Source of the DNA: Cognatishimia activa
GTDB lineage: Bacteria; Pseudomonadota; Alphaproteobacteria; Rhodobacterales; Rhodobacteraceae
Direction: 5' to 3'
Length of the DNA stretch: 64,000 nucleotides
NCBI RefSeq assembly: GCF_026016445.1
Contig: NZ_CP096147.1
Coordinates: forward strand, 2,268,501 to 2,332,500
Within the stretch, counting starts at the first letter, position 1. Each line of letters opens with the position of its first letter. The position numbers and the translations under genes were made by a program. Shown here one piece after another: positions 1 to 9,141 of this stretch. A model generated the notes under the pieces. It was given only the letters and a program-made list of their open reading frames with translations. It did not search any database and was not told where the DNA came from.

Positions 1-1732
1 GGATGCGATCCATCATGCGCTGCAGGTCATTCTGGGTCATCTGGATACTGTTCTGAGCCTGTTGCTGATCACGTGAGAACTCTTCGCTCTGATTGTTCTG
101 CTGCGCGAGTTGGCGCATGTAATCCTGCGTGGCTTCGCGCAGTTCCTGCATCAGTCGCGCGATCTCCTCAGGCGTCGCGCCGTTCTTCATGGCTTCCGAC
201 AACCGTTCGCGCGCGCGTTCCATCCGCTCGCGCGCATCATCCAAATCGCCCTCTTCCAGCTCAATCGCAAAGGCCCAGAGTTCTTCAGCGATTTCATCGC
301 GATCCGCTTCAGGTAAGCCCTCAGGGATGGCTCTCTCCAGATGACGCAAAATAGTGCGCAATCTCAGATAGTCTTTGTCTTTGCGAAAGATGCCTTCATC
401 TGGTCTGTGAGAGATGGCACGCATCAATTGTGCAACACGAGGACCGTTTTCACGAGACCACAGCAAATCGCGGCGCAGTTCCACCAGAGCATTCGCGATA
501 GGGTCAAAGAAGCGTCGGGCTGGCAGATCGAAATTCACCTGATATGGCACGCTGAGCTGATCCGCTGCATCACGAACCTGCAACGTAACTTCAACTGGCA
601 AATGCGCCCAAGGATGGGCAGAGAAATCATCTATCAGAGTTTCATCAAAGTCATGTCGTTTACCGGTAATCGGCAAGGGTAATTGCAGATCAATGGCGGT
701 CAGATCTTCGGGTTCCGGTGCAAGACCGTGGATCCGATTAACCTCCTCCACGTTCAACAGGACCTTAGCGGTCCCATCGACGACCTCGTAGTCATCGGTC
801 GCTGAAAACGGCAGGCTCATTTCCCCGCGCCCAGAAGTTTCGACCTCGCCTACAAAGGTCAGTTCGGGTACGTCGTCAGGTATCAAAGTCACATCCCAAC
901 GACGACCACCAGTCCCGGCAATCTCCAGTTCCCCATCTTGTCGAAGCAAAAACGCCTGCGCAGGATCGGCAGCACTTGGCACTTCAGTCCGAGCCGAAAC
1001 GGTTTCGCTCAAGGTCAGTGCGCCAATTTCACCATACAGGCGGACGGTAACCTGACTGTTTTGCGGAATCTCAAGCACGCCAGATGGCAGGTCATTCAAA
1101 TAGAGCGTCGGCAGTCCGGTGTAATTGGGTGGTGTTATCCACCCTTCCCATGACGCCTGCGCGATCAGTGGCGATGACGCTCCGGGTGCCATAGCTGACA
1201 CACTACCCATACGGCTCACACTGCCAAACATCAGCCCAATACACAGCAACAAAAGCGCCGTGAACCTCAGTCCGAAGGGGTCGAGGTGTGATATCACCCA
1301 GTTGGGCCTTGGCGCGCGCGCTTTGGCTGCCTTTTCCGCCATACGCGCCTGGTGCGCTTTCCAGATAGCCGCCGTCGCTGGGTCTGCCTGACCCAATGCG
1401 GGTTGATCCATCAGTGTCTGAACAGGGCGTCCGGGCAGCGTGTCGTCCAACCGGATGAGAGCATCTTCTCGACTAGGCAGTGATATCTGCCGCGCACCAC
1501 GCCAGATAAAAAACAACAGTCCGGCAAGGCAAAACACGCCAGTGACCCAAACGACTTCAACTGAAGCGGCGTCTTGAACACCCATCATCAGAGCAGCGGA
1601 AACCACGAATATCAGAGACCAGACGGGCCAGAAGGCACGAATCAAGCGCTCAGATAACAGGCCCAGTCGCGTGAGCGACAAAACCCAACTCAGTTTATTC
1701 AGGACAGCTTTCGCACGGTCAGCCTGTGCCAT
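1..1732 (-). CDS. TIGR02302/DUF4175 family membrane protein (partial, C-terminus outside window)
   Basis: The frame is open from the ATG at 1732 to the window edge, about 577 codons, so the C-terminal part is missing. The N-terminus (MAQADRAKAVLNKLSWVL) is followed by two close hydrophobic helices and a third near residue 155, then a long, mostly soluble region. From about residue 440 there are charged helices rich in Glu, Arg and Gln that look coiled-coil. This matches the Rhodobacterales TIGR02302 (DUF4175) family, whose function is unknown. It lies 60 bp downstream of lysA in the same direction and is probably the last gene of the argH-lysA operon. No better upstream start is visible. Confidence 0.8.
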   Translation of the reverse strand, partial: MAQADRAKAVLNKLSWVLSLTRLGLLSERLIRAFWPVWSLIFVVSAALMMGVQDAASVEVVWVTGVFCLAGLLFFIWRGARQISLPSREDALIRLDDTLPGRPVQTLMDQPALGQADPATAAIWKAHQARMAEKAAKARAPRPNWVISHLDPFGLRFTALLLLCIGLMFGSVSRMGSVSAMAPGASSPLIAQASWEGWITPPNYTGLPTLYLNDLPSGVLEIPQNSQVTVRLYGEIGALTLSETVSARTEVPSAADPAQAFLLRQDGELEIAGTGGRRWDVTLIPDDVPELTFVGEVETSGRGEMSLPFSATDDYEVVDGTAKVLLNVEEVNRIHGLAPEPEDLTAIDLQLPLPITGKRHDFDETLIDDFSAHPWAHLPVEVTLQVRDAADQLSVPYQVNFDLPARRFFDPIANALVELRRDLLWSRENGPRVAQLMRAISHRPDEGIFRKDKDYLRLRTILRHLERAIPEGLPEADRDEIAEELWAFAIELEEGDLDDARERMERARERLSEAMKNGATPEEIARLMQELREATQDYMRQLAQQNNQSEEFSRDQQQAQNSIQMTQNDLQRMMDRI

Positions 1733-1792
1733 GAACGCTCTACGAGTGCTCCCAATCAGGTGGCCGAGGGCGGGATTGCCCCTGAGACAAAC

Positions 1793-3058
1793 TCAGAGCC
1801 ACTCAGGAATGGTATCGCGATTTATCATTTCTTCAAAGGTCGGACGTCGGCGGATAACCGCAAATTGATCGCCCTTCACCAGAACCTCAGGAATGAGAGG
1901 CCGTGAATTGTATTCGCTGGACATCACAGCGCCATAGGCCCCGGCAGAGCGGAAGGCCACCAGATCGTCGGATTTGACTTCGGACATGGTGCGACCTTTG
2001 GCGAAAGTGTCACCACTTTCGCAGACGGGCCCCACGATATCGTAAGTCGCCGGTTCCTCACCCGGTGCGGCTTCGACAACCGGGATGATGTCGTGATGTG
2101 CTTCATACATCGCCGGGCGGATCAGATCGTTCATTGCGCCATCGATGATCATGAACTGGCGGTCTTCGCCTTCTTTCACATAGATCACTTTGCTGACCAT
2201 GATCCCAGCGTTGCCTGCAATCAGGCGGCCCGGTTCGATCTCAATCTCACACCCCAGATGACCAAGGGTTTCTTTGACCATCGCGCCATATTCCACCGGC
2301 AGCGGCGGCGCTTCGTTAGAGCGCTCATAAGGAATGCCTAAACCGCCACCCAGATCGAGGCGTTTGATGTTGTGCCCATCCGCCCGTAGGGTCTCGGTCA
2401 GTTCGGCAACTTTTTCGTAAGCCAATTTGAACGGCTCTAGCTGCGTCAGCTGACTGCCGATGTGCACATCGATGCCAATCACTTCGAGCCCAGGCAGACT
2501 CGCGGCATGCGCATAAACTTCACGTGCGCGGCTGATCGGGATGCCGAATTTGTTCTCGGATTTACCTGTTGCGATTTTCGCGTGGGTTTTGGCGTCCACG
2601 TCTGGGTTCACACGCACGGTGATCGGGGCTTTGACGCCAAGCTCGACAGCCACTTCGTTGATCACGGCCATTTCTGGCTCGGATTCAACGTTGAACTGAC
2701 GAATGCCACCGGTCAGGGCTGCGCGGATTTCCTCATGGGTTTTACCAACACCCGAAAAAACGATCCGCTCGCCTGGTACGCCTGCTGCCTTAGCACGCGC
2801 ATATTCTCCACCCGACACCACATCCATGCCCGCGCCCAGCGCGGCAAGGGTTTTCAGGATGGCTTGGTTGCTGGCCGCTTTCATGGCGTAGCAGACCAGA
2901 TGGTCGGTGCCTTCCAGCGCTTCATCAAAGAGGCGGAAGTGACGTTCGAAGGTTGCGGTGGAATAGCAATAGAAAGGCGTACCCACCTGCGCCGCGATTT
3001 CCGCTACAGGGACATCCTCTGCAAAGAGGGCCCCATCTTTGTAAATAAAGTGATCCAT
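1793..3058 (-). CDS. lysA: diaminopimelate decarboxylase
   Basis: This is the PLP enzyme that converts meso-diaminopimelate to L-lysine, the last step of lysine synthesis. At 421 residues it has the normal length. The Schiff-base lysine is K60 in CYAMKAASN. The HIGSQ motif of the alanine-racemase-like barrel lies near residue 200, the glycine-rich GGGLGIPY loop near 240, and the CESGDTFAKGR active-site cysteine segment near 345. It follows the DUF2834 gene by 76 bp and precedes the TIGR02302 gene on the same strand. The order argH, small lipoprotein, DUF2834, lysA is familiar from Rhodobacterales. The ATG at 3058 gives a full-length N-terminus. Confidence 0.97.
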   Translation of the reverse strand: MDHFIYKDGALFAEDVPVAEIAAQVGTPFYCYSTATFERHFRLFDEALEGTDHLVCYAMKAASNQAILKTLAALGAGMDVVSGGEYARAKAAGVPGERIVFSGVGKTHEEIRAALTGGIRQFNVESEPEMAVINEVAVELGVKAPITVRVNPDVDAKTHAKIATGKSENKFGIPISRAREVYAHAASLPGLEVIGIDVHIGSQLTQLEPFKLAYEKVAELTETLRADGHNIKRLDLGGGLGIPYERSNEAPPLPVEYGAMVKETLGHLGCEIEIEPGRLIAGNAGIMVSKVIYVKEGEDRQFMIIDGAMNDLIRPAMYEAHHDIIPVVEAAPGEEPATYDIVGPVCESGDTFAKGRTMSEVKSDDLVAFRSAGAYGAVMSSEYNSRPLIPEVLVKGDQFAVIRRRPTFEEMINRDTIPEWL

Positions 3059-3134
3059 GCGCGCGCCCCTAATTCCCGTCAGGCCAAAACCATTTCGCTT
3101 CTCTTAGGCAGAACCCGCGACGCATGCAATCTTA

Positions 3135-3485
3135 TCAGGTCTGCAAGGGTGATGAATTTTTGTTTGGGGCGGCCAACCAAAAGAAAAGAAAGAGCGGCAA
3201 TCCGCAGCTAACGCCAATGCAAAAAGTGGCTGGAATGGCGATCAACCAGTGCCACTGCCGATGTTTCAGTGTTTCGAAAATCACCCAGATTGCCAAGGCG
3301 ATGGCCGAGATCGTGAGGTCCCAGACAAGTCCGCTGCTGGCATCATTCACATGCCAAGCCTCGATCATTCCAGCCAAGTTAAAGCCGTTTTCGGAAAACC
3401 ATGAGAGGAAGTAGGCCATGGGATGGATCGCTCCCCAGATGGTCAAAAGCAAAAAGACCCAGCGTATGCCAGGTCCTCTTTGCAT
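3135..3485 (-). CDS. DUF2834 family small membrane protein
   Basis: The ATG at 3485 gives 116 residues with three hydrophobic segments (about 8-25, 51-66 and 74-102) and the WGAIHPMAYF and GLVWDLTISAIAL segments typical of DUF2834. The function is unknown and it should be an inner-membrane protein. The reading frame stays open far upstream into argH, but the real start is fixed by the ATGA overlap with the stop of the preceding lipoprotein gene. This implies translational coupling. It sits between the lipoprotein and lysA in the argH-lysA operon. Confidence 0.8.
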   Translation of the reverse strand: MQRGPGIRWVFLLLTIWGAIHPMAYFLSWFSENGFNLAGMIEAWHVNDASSGLVWDLTISAIALAIWVIFETLKHRQWHWLIAIPATFCIGVSCGLPLFLFFWLAAPNKNSSPLQT

Positions 3486-3658
3486 CACAGGCTTACACCC
3501 ACGCTGACGTTGCCTTTGGAAGCGCCAACTTTGGCGGAGGTCGATAGACCGTTTGGCCCAATGCCAATCCCAATGCCAGCACTTGGCCGGATCGGTTCGC
3601 CATCTACGCCACAAGAGGCAAGAAACAGAACCGCTGTCAAAGCTGCGATGATTTTCAT
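3485..3658 (-). CDS. small lipoprotein
   Basis: This 57-residue protein has a clear lipoprotein signal: [20 protein letters not shown], with lipobox LASC and the acylated cysteine at residue 17. The mature part is glycine-rich ([10 protein letters not shown], then [13 protein letters not shown]) and may form short beta strands. The ATG overlaps the argH stop as ATGA, and its own stop overlaps the next start the same way. It is therefore tightly coupled between argH and the DUF2834 gene. I do not know a function. Similar short lipoproteins follow argH in related genomes as far as I recall. Confidence 0.8.
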   Translation of the reverse strand: MKIIAALTAVLFLASCGVDGEPIRPSAGIGIGIGPNGLSTSAKVGASKGNVSVGVSL

Positions 3659-5046
3659 CCCAAAAGATCCTTCCAACGCGCGACCTGCGCGCGCACTTGG
3701 CTCGGCGCGGTGCCGCCATAAGAGGTGCGTGAGGCCACGGAGTTATGCACGCCCAGAACGCCAAACACATCCTCGGTGATGTGCTCGTGTACGGATTTCA
3801 TATCCTCGAGCGTAAGATCCGGCAAATCACAGCCGCGAGATTCCGCCATCGCAACCAATGTACCAGTCACGTGGTGGGCATCGCGGAACGGCATGTTCAG
3901 CGCGCGCACCAGCCAGTCCGCCAGATCGGTCGCAGTTGAGAACCCACTGCCCGCCGCTGCTTCAAGGCTTTCAGTGTTAGCAGACATGTCTTTGACCATG
4001 CCTTCCATTGCCGCGAGCGCCAGCATCAGGTTATCGGCTGCGTCAAAGGTCTGCTCTTTGTCTTCCTGCATGTCCTTGGAATAGGCCAGCGGAAGACCTT
4101 TCATCACGATGGTCAGCGCTGTGTTGGCCCCAAAAATCCGACCGATTTTCGCGCGGATCAGCTCTGCCGCATCTGGGTTCTTCTTCTGCGGCATGATCGA
4201 GCTGCCGGTTGAGAAACGATCAGACAAGGTCACGAAACGGAACTGCGCAGAAGACCAGACGACCAACTCTTCAGACAGACGGCTCAGGTGGATGGCGCAG
4301 ATCGAGGCTGCGGACAGGAAGTCCAAAGCAAAGTCGCGATCAGATACCGCATCCAAAGAGTTCGCCGCTGGACGATCAAATCCCAGCGCTTCTGCAGTCA
4401 TTTCGCGATCAATTGGGAAAGAGGTCCCCGCCAGCGCTGCAGCACCCAATGGGGATTCGTTCATCCGTTTACGCGCGTCCATGAAGCGGCTGCGGTCGCG
4501 CGCCAGCATTTCCACATAGGCCATCATGTGGTGACCCCATGTGACAGGCTGCGCTGTCTGCAAATGTGTAAAGCCCGGCATCACCCAGTCGGCCCCGGCT
4601 TCGGCCTGCGTCAACAAGGCGCGCATCAGCGCTTCGATGCCAGAAATCGCCGCATCCATCTGATCCCGCACCCAGAGTTTGAAGTCCGTCGCAACCTGAT
4701 CATTACGCGAACGCCCTGTGTGCAAACGCCCTGCAGGCTCTCCGATGATTTCTTTCAGACGCGCTTCGACATTCATGTGAATGTCTTCCAGTGCAGCGGA
4801 GAAGTTAAATTGACCGTTCTCGATCTCTGACAAGACCGTGAGCAGCCCTTCCCTAATCGCCTCGGCATCCTTATCCGTAATGATGCCTGCCTTGGCCAAC
4901 ATGGCTGCGTGGGCCCGCGAGCCAGCAATATCCTGCGCCGCCATCCGCTGATCGAAACCGATCGAAGCATTGATTGCTTCCATGATCGCGTCTGGACCGG
5001 CGGCGAAGCGGCCACCCCACATCTGGTTTGAGGATTTGTCTGTCAT
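3655..5046 (-). CDS. argH: argininosuccinate lyase
   Basis: It cleaves argininosuccinate to arginine and fumarate, the last step of arginine synthesis. The protein is 463 residues, the normal size. The superfamily signature [12 protein letters not shown] lies near residue 280, [10 protein letters not shown] near 110, and [10 protein letters not shown] near 158 with the active-site His-Thr pair. It heads a leftward operon, and its stop overlaps the ATG of the small lipoprotein gene. It is divergent from the tlpA-like gene, with only 21 bp between the two starts, so the promoters must overlap or lie inside the coding regions. Confidence 0.97.
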   Translation of the reverse strand: MTDKSSNQMWGGRFAAGPDAIMEAINASIGFDQRMAAQDIAGSRAHAAMLAKAGIITDKDAEAIREGLLTVLSEIENGQFNFSAALEDIHMNVEARLKEIIGEPAGRLHTGRSRNDQVATDFKLWVRDQMDAAISGIEALMRALLTQAEAGADWVMPGFTHLQTAQPVTWGHHMMAYVEMLARDRSRFMDARKRMNESPLGAAALAGTSFPIDREMTAEALGFDRPAANSLDAVSDRDFALDFLSAASICAIHLSRLSEELVVWSSAQFRFVTLSDRFSTGSSIMPQKKNPDAAELIRAKIGRIFGANTALTIVMKGLPLAYSKDMQEDKEQTFDAADNLMLALAAMEGMVKDMSANTESLEAAAGSGFSTATDLADWLVRALNMPFRDAHHVTGTLVAMAESRGCDLPDLTLEDMKSVHEHITEDVFGVLGVHNSVASRTSYGGTAPSQVRAQVARWKDLLG

Positions 5047-5067
5047 GTCGTGCCCTTCGGAGGAACT

Positions 5068-5631
5068 ATGCGTCGAATTGGTTTGAGCGTGCTTTATATG
5101 GCCTTGGCGCTTAGCGCAAATGTTGCGTCTGCTGATATTGAAACCGCCACCGCCCTACGCGAAGGCGATATGAAGAAACTTGTCTTCCACCCAGAGGCGA
5201 TGGAAATATCTGATGCCGCCTTCATTCATGAAAACGGTGGTGAAGGTACGCTTCAGGATTACGAAGGCAAATATGTTCTTCTGAACTTCTGGGCCACATG
5301 GTGCGCGCCTTGCCGCCACGAGATGCCAATGCTCTCTGAGCTGCAAACGGAGCTGGGCGGCGACGCTTTCGAAGTGGTTACATTGGCCACGGGCCGGAAC
5401 CTTCCCCCTGCGATGGCAAAGTTCCTTGACGAGATCGGCGTAGAAAACCTGCCCCAACACCGGGACCCAAAACAGGCAGTGGCGCGCGAAATGAAGGTCT
5501 TTGGTCTGCCAACAACAATGATCATCGATCCAGACGGCAATGAAATTGCCCGTCTCAGAGGGGATGCTGATTGGTCGAGCGACAGCGCGAAGGCCGTCCT
5601 ACAGGCGCTCATTGGGAGTGGTGAAGGCTAA
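5068..5631 (+). CDS. TlpA-family periplasmic thiol:disulfide oxidoreductase
   Basis: It encodes 187 residues with an N-terminal signal peptide ([22 protein letters not shown]) and a thioredoxin fold whose active site is WCAPC at residues 78-82. The cis-proline segment [12 protein letters not shown] lies further on. The family reduces disulfides in the periplasm, for example during cytochrome c or oxidase maturation. The substrate here cannot be read from sequence. The ATG at 5068 is preferred over one at 5050 because GGAGGA lies five bases upstream and the shorter protein begins exactly at the signal peptide. It is divergent from argH. Confidence 0.92.
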   Translation: MRRIGLSVLYMALALSANVASADIETATALREGDMKKLVFHPEAMEISDAAFIHENGGEGTLQDYEGKYVLLNFWATWCAPCRHEMPMLSELQTELGGDAFEVVTLATGRNLPPAMAKFLDEIGVENLPQHRDPKQAVAREMKVFGLPTTMIIDPDGNEIARLRGDADWSSDSAKAVLQALIGSGEG

Positions 5632-5705
5632 ATTCCATTCAATTTAAGCTTTAACAGCTTGTTCACGCCTTCGGTCTCTACTTGGAGGGAGCGAAGGGAT
5701 TCGAC

Positions 5706-6563
5706 ATGGGCGAGCTGCAAGACAATGCACCGGAAGACATTCCGGAAACTAAAAAGCGTGTTGAGACAAACAATCCACTGGATTGGGCAATCGACTCACG
5801 GGATCAATCCGTTATGAAAATGGTGGATGAGGCGATCCAGCATAAAGAAGTCATGCTGGCTTATCAGCCGATCGTACATGCCGCAGAACCAACCAAGGCC
5901 TTACTCTACGAGGGGCTGATCCGGGTTCTCGATGAGACGGGCCGGGTGATTCCCGCGCGCGAATTCATCGATCACGTGGAAGACACGGACACGGGCCGTC
6001 GGTTGGATTGTTTGTCGTTGGAACTGGGGTTGGAGGCGCTCACCCAGAATCCCGATATCTCCCTTTCGATCAATATGTCGGCGCGGTCTATTGGATACGG
6101 AGAATGGAATCGCATTCTGAAAAGCGCCTTAAGGCTGCGCCCTGATCTAGGGCAACGTCTGATTCTGGAAGTGTCTGAACCATCCGCAATGCAAGTTCCG
6201 GAACTTGTTATGGATTTCATGGATGAATACCAAGCTCAAGGCATTGGATTTGCATTGGATGACTATGCGTCCAAGCTGACATCTTTCAGGTATTTCAAAG
6301 ACTTCTTTTTCAACTATGTAAAATTGGATGGGTATTTCACCCAAAACATCAGCACAGACCGCGAAAATCAGGTCATAGCCGAGGCAATCGCCCATATTGC
6401 GCGGCAATTCGACATCTTCACAATTGCGACACGTGTCGCGAGTATGGATGATGCAAAGACCCTTGCAAGGCTGGGGTTCGACTGTTTGCAGGGCTATTAT
6501 TTTGGCGCTCCTACGGTCAATCCGCCGTGGAGCAAGCAGGATAATTCCAAAGAAGCGGCCTAA
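5706..6563 (+). CDS. EAL-domain protein, probably catalytically inactive
   Basis: This 285-residue protein is a stand-alone EAL domain without a sensor, GGDEF or membrane part. EAL appears as EGL (69-71), the metal-binding Asn is present (N123), ExxE is EVSE (155-158), and DD is at 185-186 followed by YA instead of FG. KLD at 206-208 and QGY at 262-264 are kept. The AEGVE motif is replaced by ATRVA (241-245), removing both glutamates that active c-di-GMP phosphodiesterases need. It is therefore more likely a c-di-GMP or protein binding module than an enzyme. The start at 5706 follows GAAGGGA. Confidence 0.85.
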   Translation: MGELQDNAPEDIPETKKRVETNNPLDWAIDSRDQSVMKMVDEAIQHKEVMLAYQPIVHAAEPTKALLYEGLIRVLDETGRVIPAREFIDHVEDTDTGRRLDCLSLELGLEALTQNPDISLSINMSARSIGYGEWNRILKSALRLRPDLGQRLILEVSEPSAMQVPELVMDFMDEYQAQGIGFALDDYASKLTSFRYFKDFFFNYVKLDGYFTQNISTDRENQVIAEAIAHIARQFDIFTIATRVASMDDAKTLARLGFDCLQGYYFGAPTVNPPWSKQDNSKEAA

Positions 6564-6699
6564 TTTGCAATTTTCTTACGCCAATCCTGTAGTTTTTATT
6601 GTCGCACTGCAGCATTTCCGTTAAGCAACCCTTGGAAGGGGATCGAAATGTGTCCCGCCGGTGGACGCATTTCTTGCATCTTTTAGAGGATCGACGAAC

Positions 6700-7878
6700 A
6701 TGACTAACGTAGTAATCGCCTCCGCAGCACGTACCGCTGTGGGCAGCTTTGGCGGCTCTTTTGCCAACACCCCTGCACATGACTTGGGTGCAGCAGTTTT
6801 GGAAGCGCTGGTAGAACGCGCGGGCATCGATAAATCCGAAGTGTCCGAGACCATCCTGGGTCAGGTTCTGACAGCAGGCCAAGGCCAAAACCCTGCACGT
6901 CAGGCACACATCAATGCTGGTCTGCCGCAAGAAAGCGCAGCCTGGGGCATCAACCAAGTATGTGGCTCTGGCCTGCGCGCCGTTGCTTTGGCAGCACAGC
7001 ACATCCAGCTGGGTGACGCCTCCATCGTCGCCGCAGGTGGCCAGGAAAACATGACACTTTCCCCACATGTGGCGCACCTGCGTGCTGGCCAGAAAATGGG
7101 CGACATGAAATACATCGATTCCATGATCCGTGACGGTTTGTGGGATGCGTTCAACGGCTACCACATGGGTCAGACTGCAGAAAACGTTGCCGCAAAATGG
7201 CAGATCTCTCGTGAAATGCAGGACGAATTCGCTCTGGCCTCCCAGAACAAAGCGGAAGCCGCTCAGAAAGCAGGCAAATTTGACGACGAGGTGATCCCAT
7301 TCACCGTTAAAACGCGCAAAGGTGACATCATTGTCGACAAAGACGAATACATCCGTCACGGCGCTACCATCGAAAATATGCAGAAACTGCGTCCAGCCTT
7401 CATGCGCGAAGGCGGTACGGTGACTGCAGGCAACGCATCTGGTCTGAACGACGGCGCAGCAGGTACCTTGCTGATGTCAGCTGATGAAGCAGAAAAGCGC
7501 GGCATCGAACCGCTGGCGCGTATCGCATCATATGCTACGGCTGGTCTGGACCCATCTGTCATGGGTGTGGGCCCAATCTACGCCTCCCGCAAAGCGCTGG
7601 ATAAAGCAGGCTGGTCTGTATCCGATCTGGATCTGGTTGAAGCCAACGAAGCCTTCGCTGCACAGGCATGTGCTGTGAACAAAGACATGGGCTGGGATCC
7701 TTCCATCGTGAACGTCAACGGCGGTGCCATTGCGATCGGTCACCCAATCGGCGCATCCGGCTGCCGCGTTCTGAACACTCTGCTGTTCGAAATGAAGCGC
7801 CGCGACGCCAAGAAAGGCCTCGCGACCCTCTGCATCGGCGGCGGCATGGGCGTGGCGCTCTGCGTTGAGCGTCCATAA
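6700..7878 (+). CDS. phaA: acetyl-CoA acetyltransferase (beta-ketothiolase)
   Basis: It condenses two acetyl-CoA to acetoacetyl-CoA, the first step of polyhydroxybutyrate synthesis, and can run in reverse. The length of 392 residues is typical. The acyl-accepting cysteine is C88 in [17 protein letters not shown] follows, and the C-terminal motifs are [17 protein letters not shown] (catalytic His) and CIGGGMG (second catalytic Cys). The ATG at 6700 follows GAGGA and an upstream in-frame ATG gives an unrelated N-terminus. phaB lies 196 bp downstream. A strong hairpin terminator between them suggests separate or attenuated expression. Confidence 0.96.
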   Translation: MTNVVIASAARTAVGSFGGSFANTPAHDLGAAVLEALVERAGIDKSEVSETILGQVLTAGQGQNPARQAHINAGLPQESAAWGINQVCGSGLRAVALAAQHIQLGDASIVAAGGQENMTLSPHVAHLRAGQKMGDMKYIDSMIRDGLWDAFNGYHMGQTAENVAAKWQISREMQDEFALASQNKAEAAQKAGKFDDEVIPFTVKTRKGDIIVDKDEYIRHGATIENMQKLRPAFMREGGTVTAGNASGLNDGAAGTLLMSADEAEKRGIEPLARIASYATAGLDPSVMGVGPIYASRKALDKAGWSVSDLDLVEANEAFAAQACAVNKDMGWDPSIVNVNGGAIAIGHPIGASGCRVLNTLLFEMKRRDAKKGLATLCIGGGMGVALCVERP

Positions 7879-7904
7879 TTCCGGGACTCCGAACACGATT
7901 AGTG

Positions 7905-7934
7905 AAAGGCGTCCCGCATTGGGGCGCCTTTTTT
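7905..7934 (+). terminator. intrinsic terminator after phaA
   Basis: The arms AAAGGCG (7905-7911) and CGCCTTT (7925-7931) pair, with further pairing of TCCC to GGGG around a five-base loop. Four more T residues follow. The hairpin lies 26 bp after the phaA stop. Confidence 0.85.
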
Positions 7935-8074
7935 GTTACAGAGTGCATTCATTTTCACCCCGTAAGCGTAAATCGGCCACCCTGCGTCAATTTTCCCAAG
8001 GAAATATTGTTGCACATACCAGCCATTTTACGTAACAGAATTACCAGAATATTTAGTCATACTGGAGTAAGACC

Positions 8075-8800
8075 ATGGCAAAAGTAGCTCTCGTCACCGG
8101 CGGTTCCCGCGGCATCGGTGAAGCCATTTCCAAAGCACTCAAGGCCGAAGGCTACGAAGTTGCAGCGACCTATGCAGGCAACGACGAAAAAGCGGCAGCA
8201 TTCACTGAAGCGACCGGCATCAAGACCTACAAATGGAACGTTGCCGACTATGATGCTTCCAAAGCGGGTATCGCGCAGGTCGAAGCAGACCTTGGCCCCA
8301 TTGATGTTGTTGTTGCGAATGCAGGCATCACCCGTGACGCGCCTTTCCACAAGATGACCCCAGAGGCATGGAAAGAAGTTGTCGACACCAACCTGACCGG
8401 CGTGTTCAACACGGTACATCCAATTTGGCCAGGCATGCGCGAGCGTAAGTTCGGCCGCGTAATCGTGATCTCTTCGATCAACGGTCAGAAAGGTCAGTTC
8501 GGTCAGGTGAACTACGCCGCAACCAAAGCAGGCGATCTGGGCATCGTGAAATCTCTGGCGCAGGAAGGCGCACGTGCAGGTATCACAGCAAACGCGATCT
8601 GCCCGGGCTACATCGGGACCGAAATGGTTCGCGCGATCCCAGAAGAAGTTCTGAACACCAAGATCATCCCGCAGATCCCAGCAGGCCGTCTGGGTGAGCC
8701 AGAAGAAATCGCACGCTGCGTGACTTTCCTGGCATCCGATGATTCCGGCTTTATCAACGGTTCCACCATCTCCGCGAATGGTGCTCAGTTCTTCGTATAA
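8075..8800 (+). CDS. phaB: acetoacetyl-CoA reductase
   Basis: This NADPH-dependent SDR reduces acetoacetyl-CoA to (R)-3-hydroxybutyryl-CoA for PHB synthesis. The 241-residue protein has the cofactor loop TGGSRGIG (8-15), NAG near residue 88, and the Ser-Tyr-Lys triad in SSINGQKGQFGQVNYAATK. The start at 8075 follows GGAG and is the only one that keeps the Rossmann strand complete. A PHA synthase gene is not in the window. The gene ends before a strong terminator. Confidence 0.95.
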   Translation: MAKVALVTGGSRGIGEAISKALKAEGYEVAATYAGNDEKAAAFTEATGIKTYKWNVADYDASKAGIAQVEADLGPIDVVVANAGITRDAPFHKMTPEAWKEVVDTNLTGVFNTVHPIWPGMRERKFGRVIVISSINGQKGQFGQVNYAATKAGDLGIVKSLAQEGARAGITANAICPGYIGTEMVRAIPEEVLNTKIIPQIPAGRLGEPEEIARCVTFLASDDSGFINGSTISANGAQFFV

Positions 8801-8825
8801 TCTCAACGGGACTGTAAAAAACACT

Positions 8826-8854
8826 AAGGGCCGGTCTTTTGACCGGCCCTTTTG
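8826..8854 (+). terminator. intrinsic terminator after phaB
   Basis: A perfect 11-bp stem (AAGGGCCGGTC at 8826-8836, GACCGGCCCTT at 8841-8851) with a TTTT loop is followed by TTT. It lies 25 bp after the phaB stop and may also end the leftward small gene. Confidence 0.9.
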
Positions 8855-8881
8855 TTGTGCCCCGTAAGAACTGTTTCCAGA

Positions 8882-9034
8882 TCAGCGGGACGGTTCCGTA
8901 AGGAGCATTGGCACCAGCGGAACATCCTTGTTACCCGTGAACCAAGATAGAAATCTGGCAAATGCCAAGGCGCGCTCGGCATGAGCTTTACGATAGGCTT
9001 GGGCAACTTGTGCATTGTGAGAAACTTCGATCAT
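8882..9034 (-). CDS. small hypothetical protein (50 aa)
   Basis: The ATG at 9034 follows AGGAG with a six-base spacer and opens a 50-residue frame. It begins MIEVSHNAQVAQAYRKAHAE and continues with an alanine- and arginine-rich amphipathic helix (RALAFARFLSWF). Short proteins with this helical A-x-R-A pattern are common in Rhodobacterales, but I do not recognise a named family or function. It is divergent from the LysR gene, with 107 bp between the starts, and ends just before the phaB terminator. The good ribosome binding site and isolated position favour a real gene. Confidence 0.6.
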   Translation of the reverse strand: MIEVSHNAQVAQAYRKAHAERALAFARFLSWFTGNKDVPLVPMLLTEPSR

Positions 9035-9141
9035 CCTGCGCTCCTGCATTTGAATTTCTGAACTATCCCAAACATGCGACGTGCAAACAAAGTTTACAAA
9101 CGAGACTTTTCAAAGCGCCAGTTTAGTTTTACTTAAGTGAT

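Noticed and set aside
6517..7359. 280-codon leftward open frame
   Set aside because: It is antisense to phaA and the EAL gene end. Its composition is Cys- and His-rich, as is usual for shadows.
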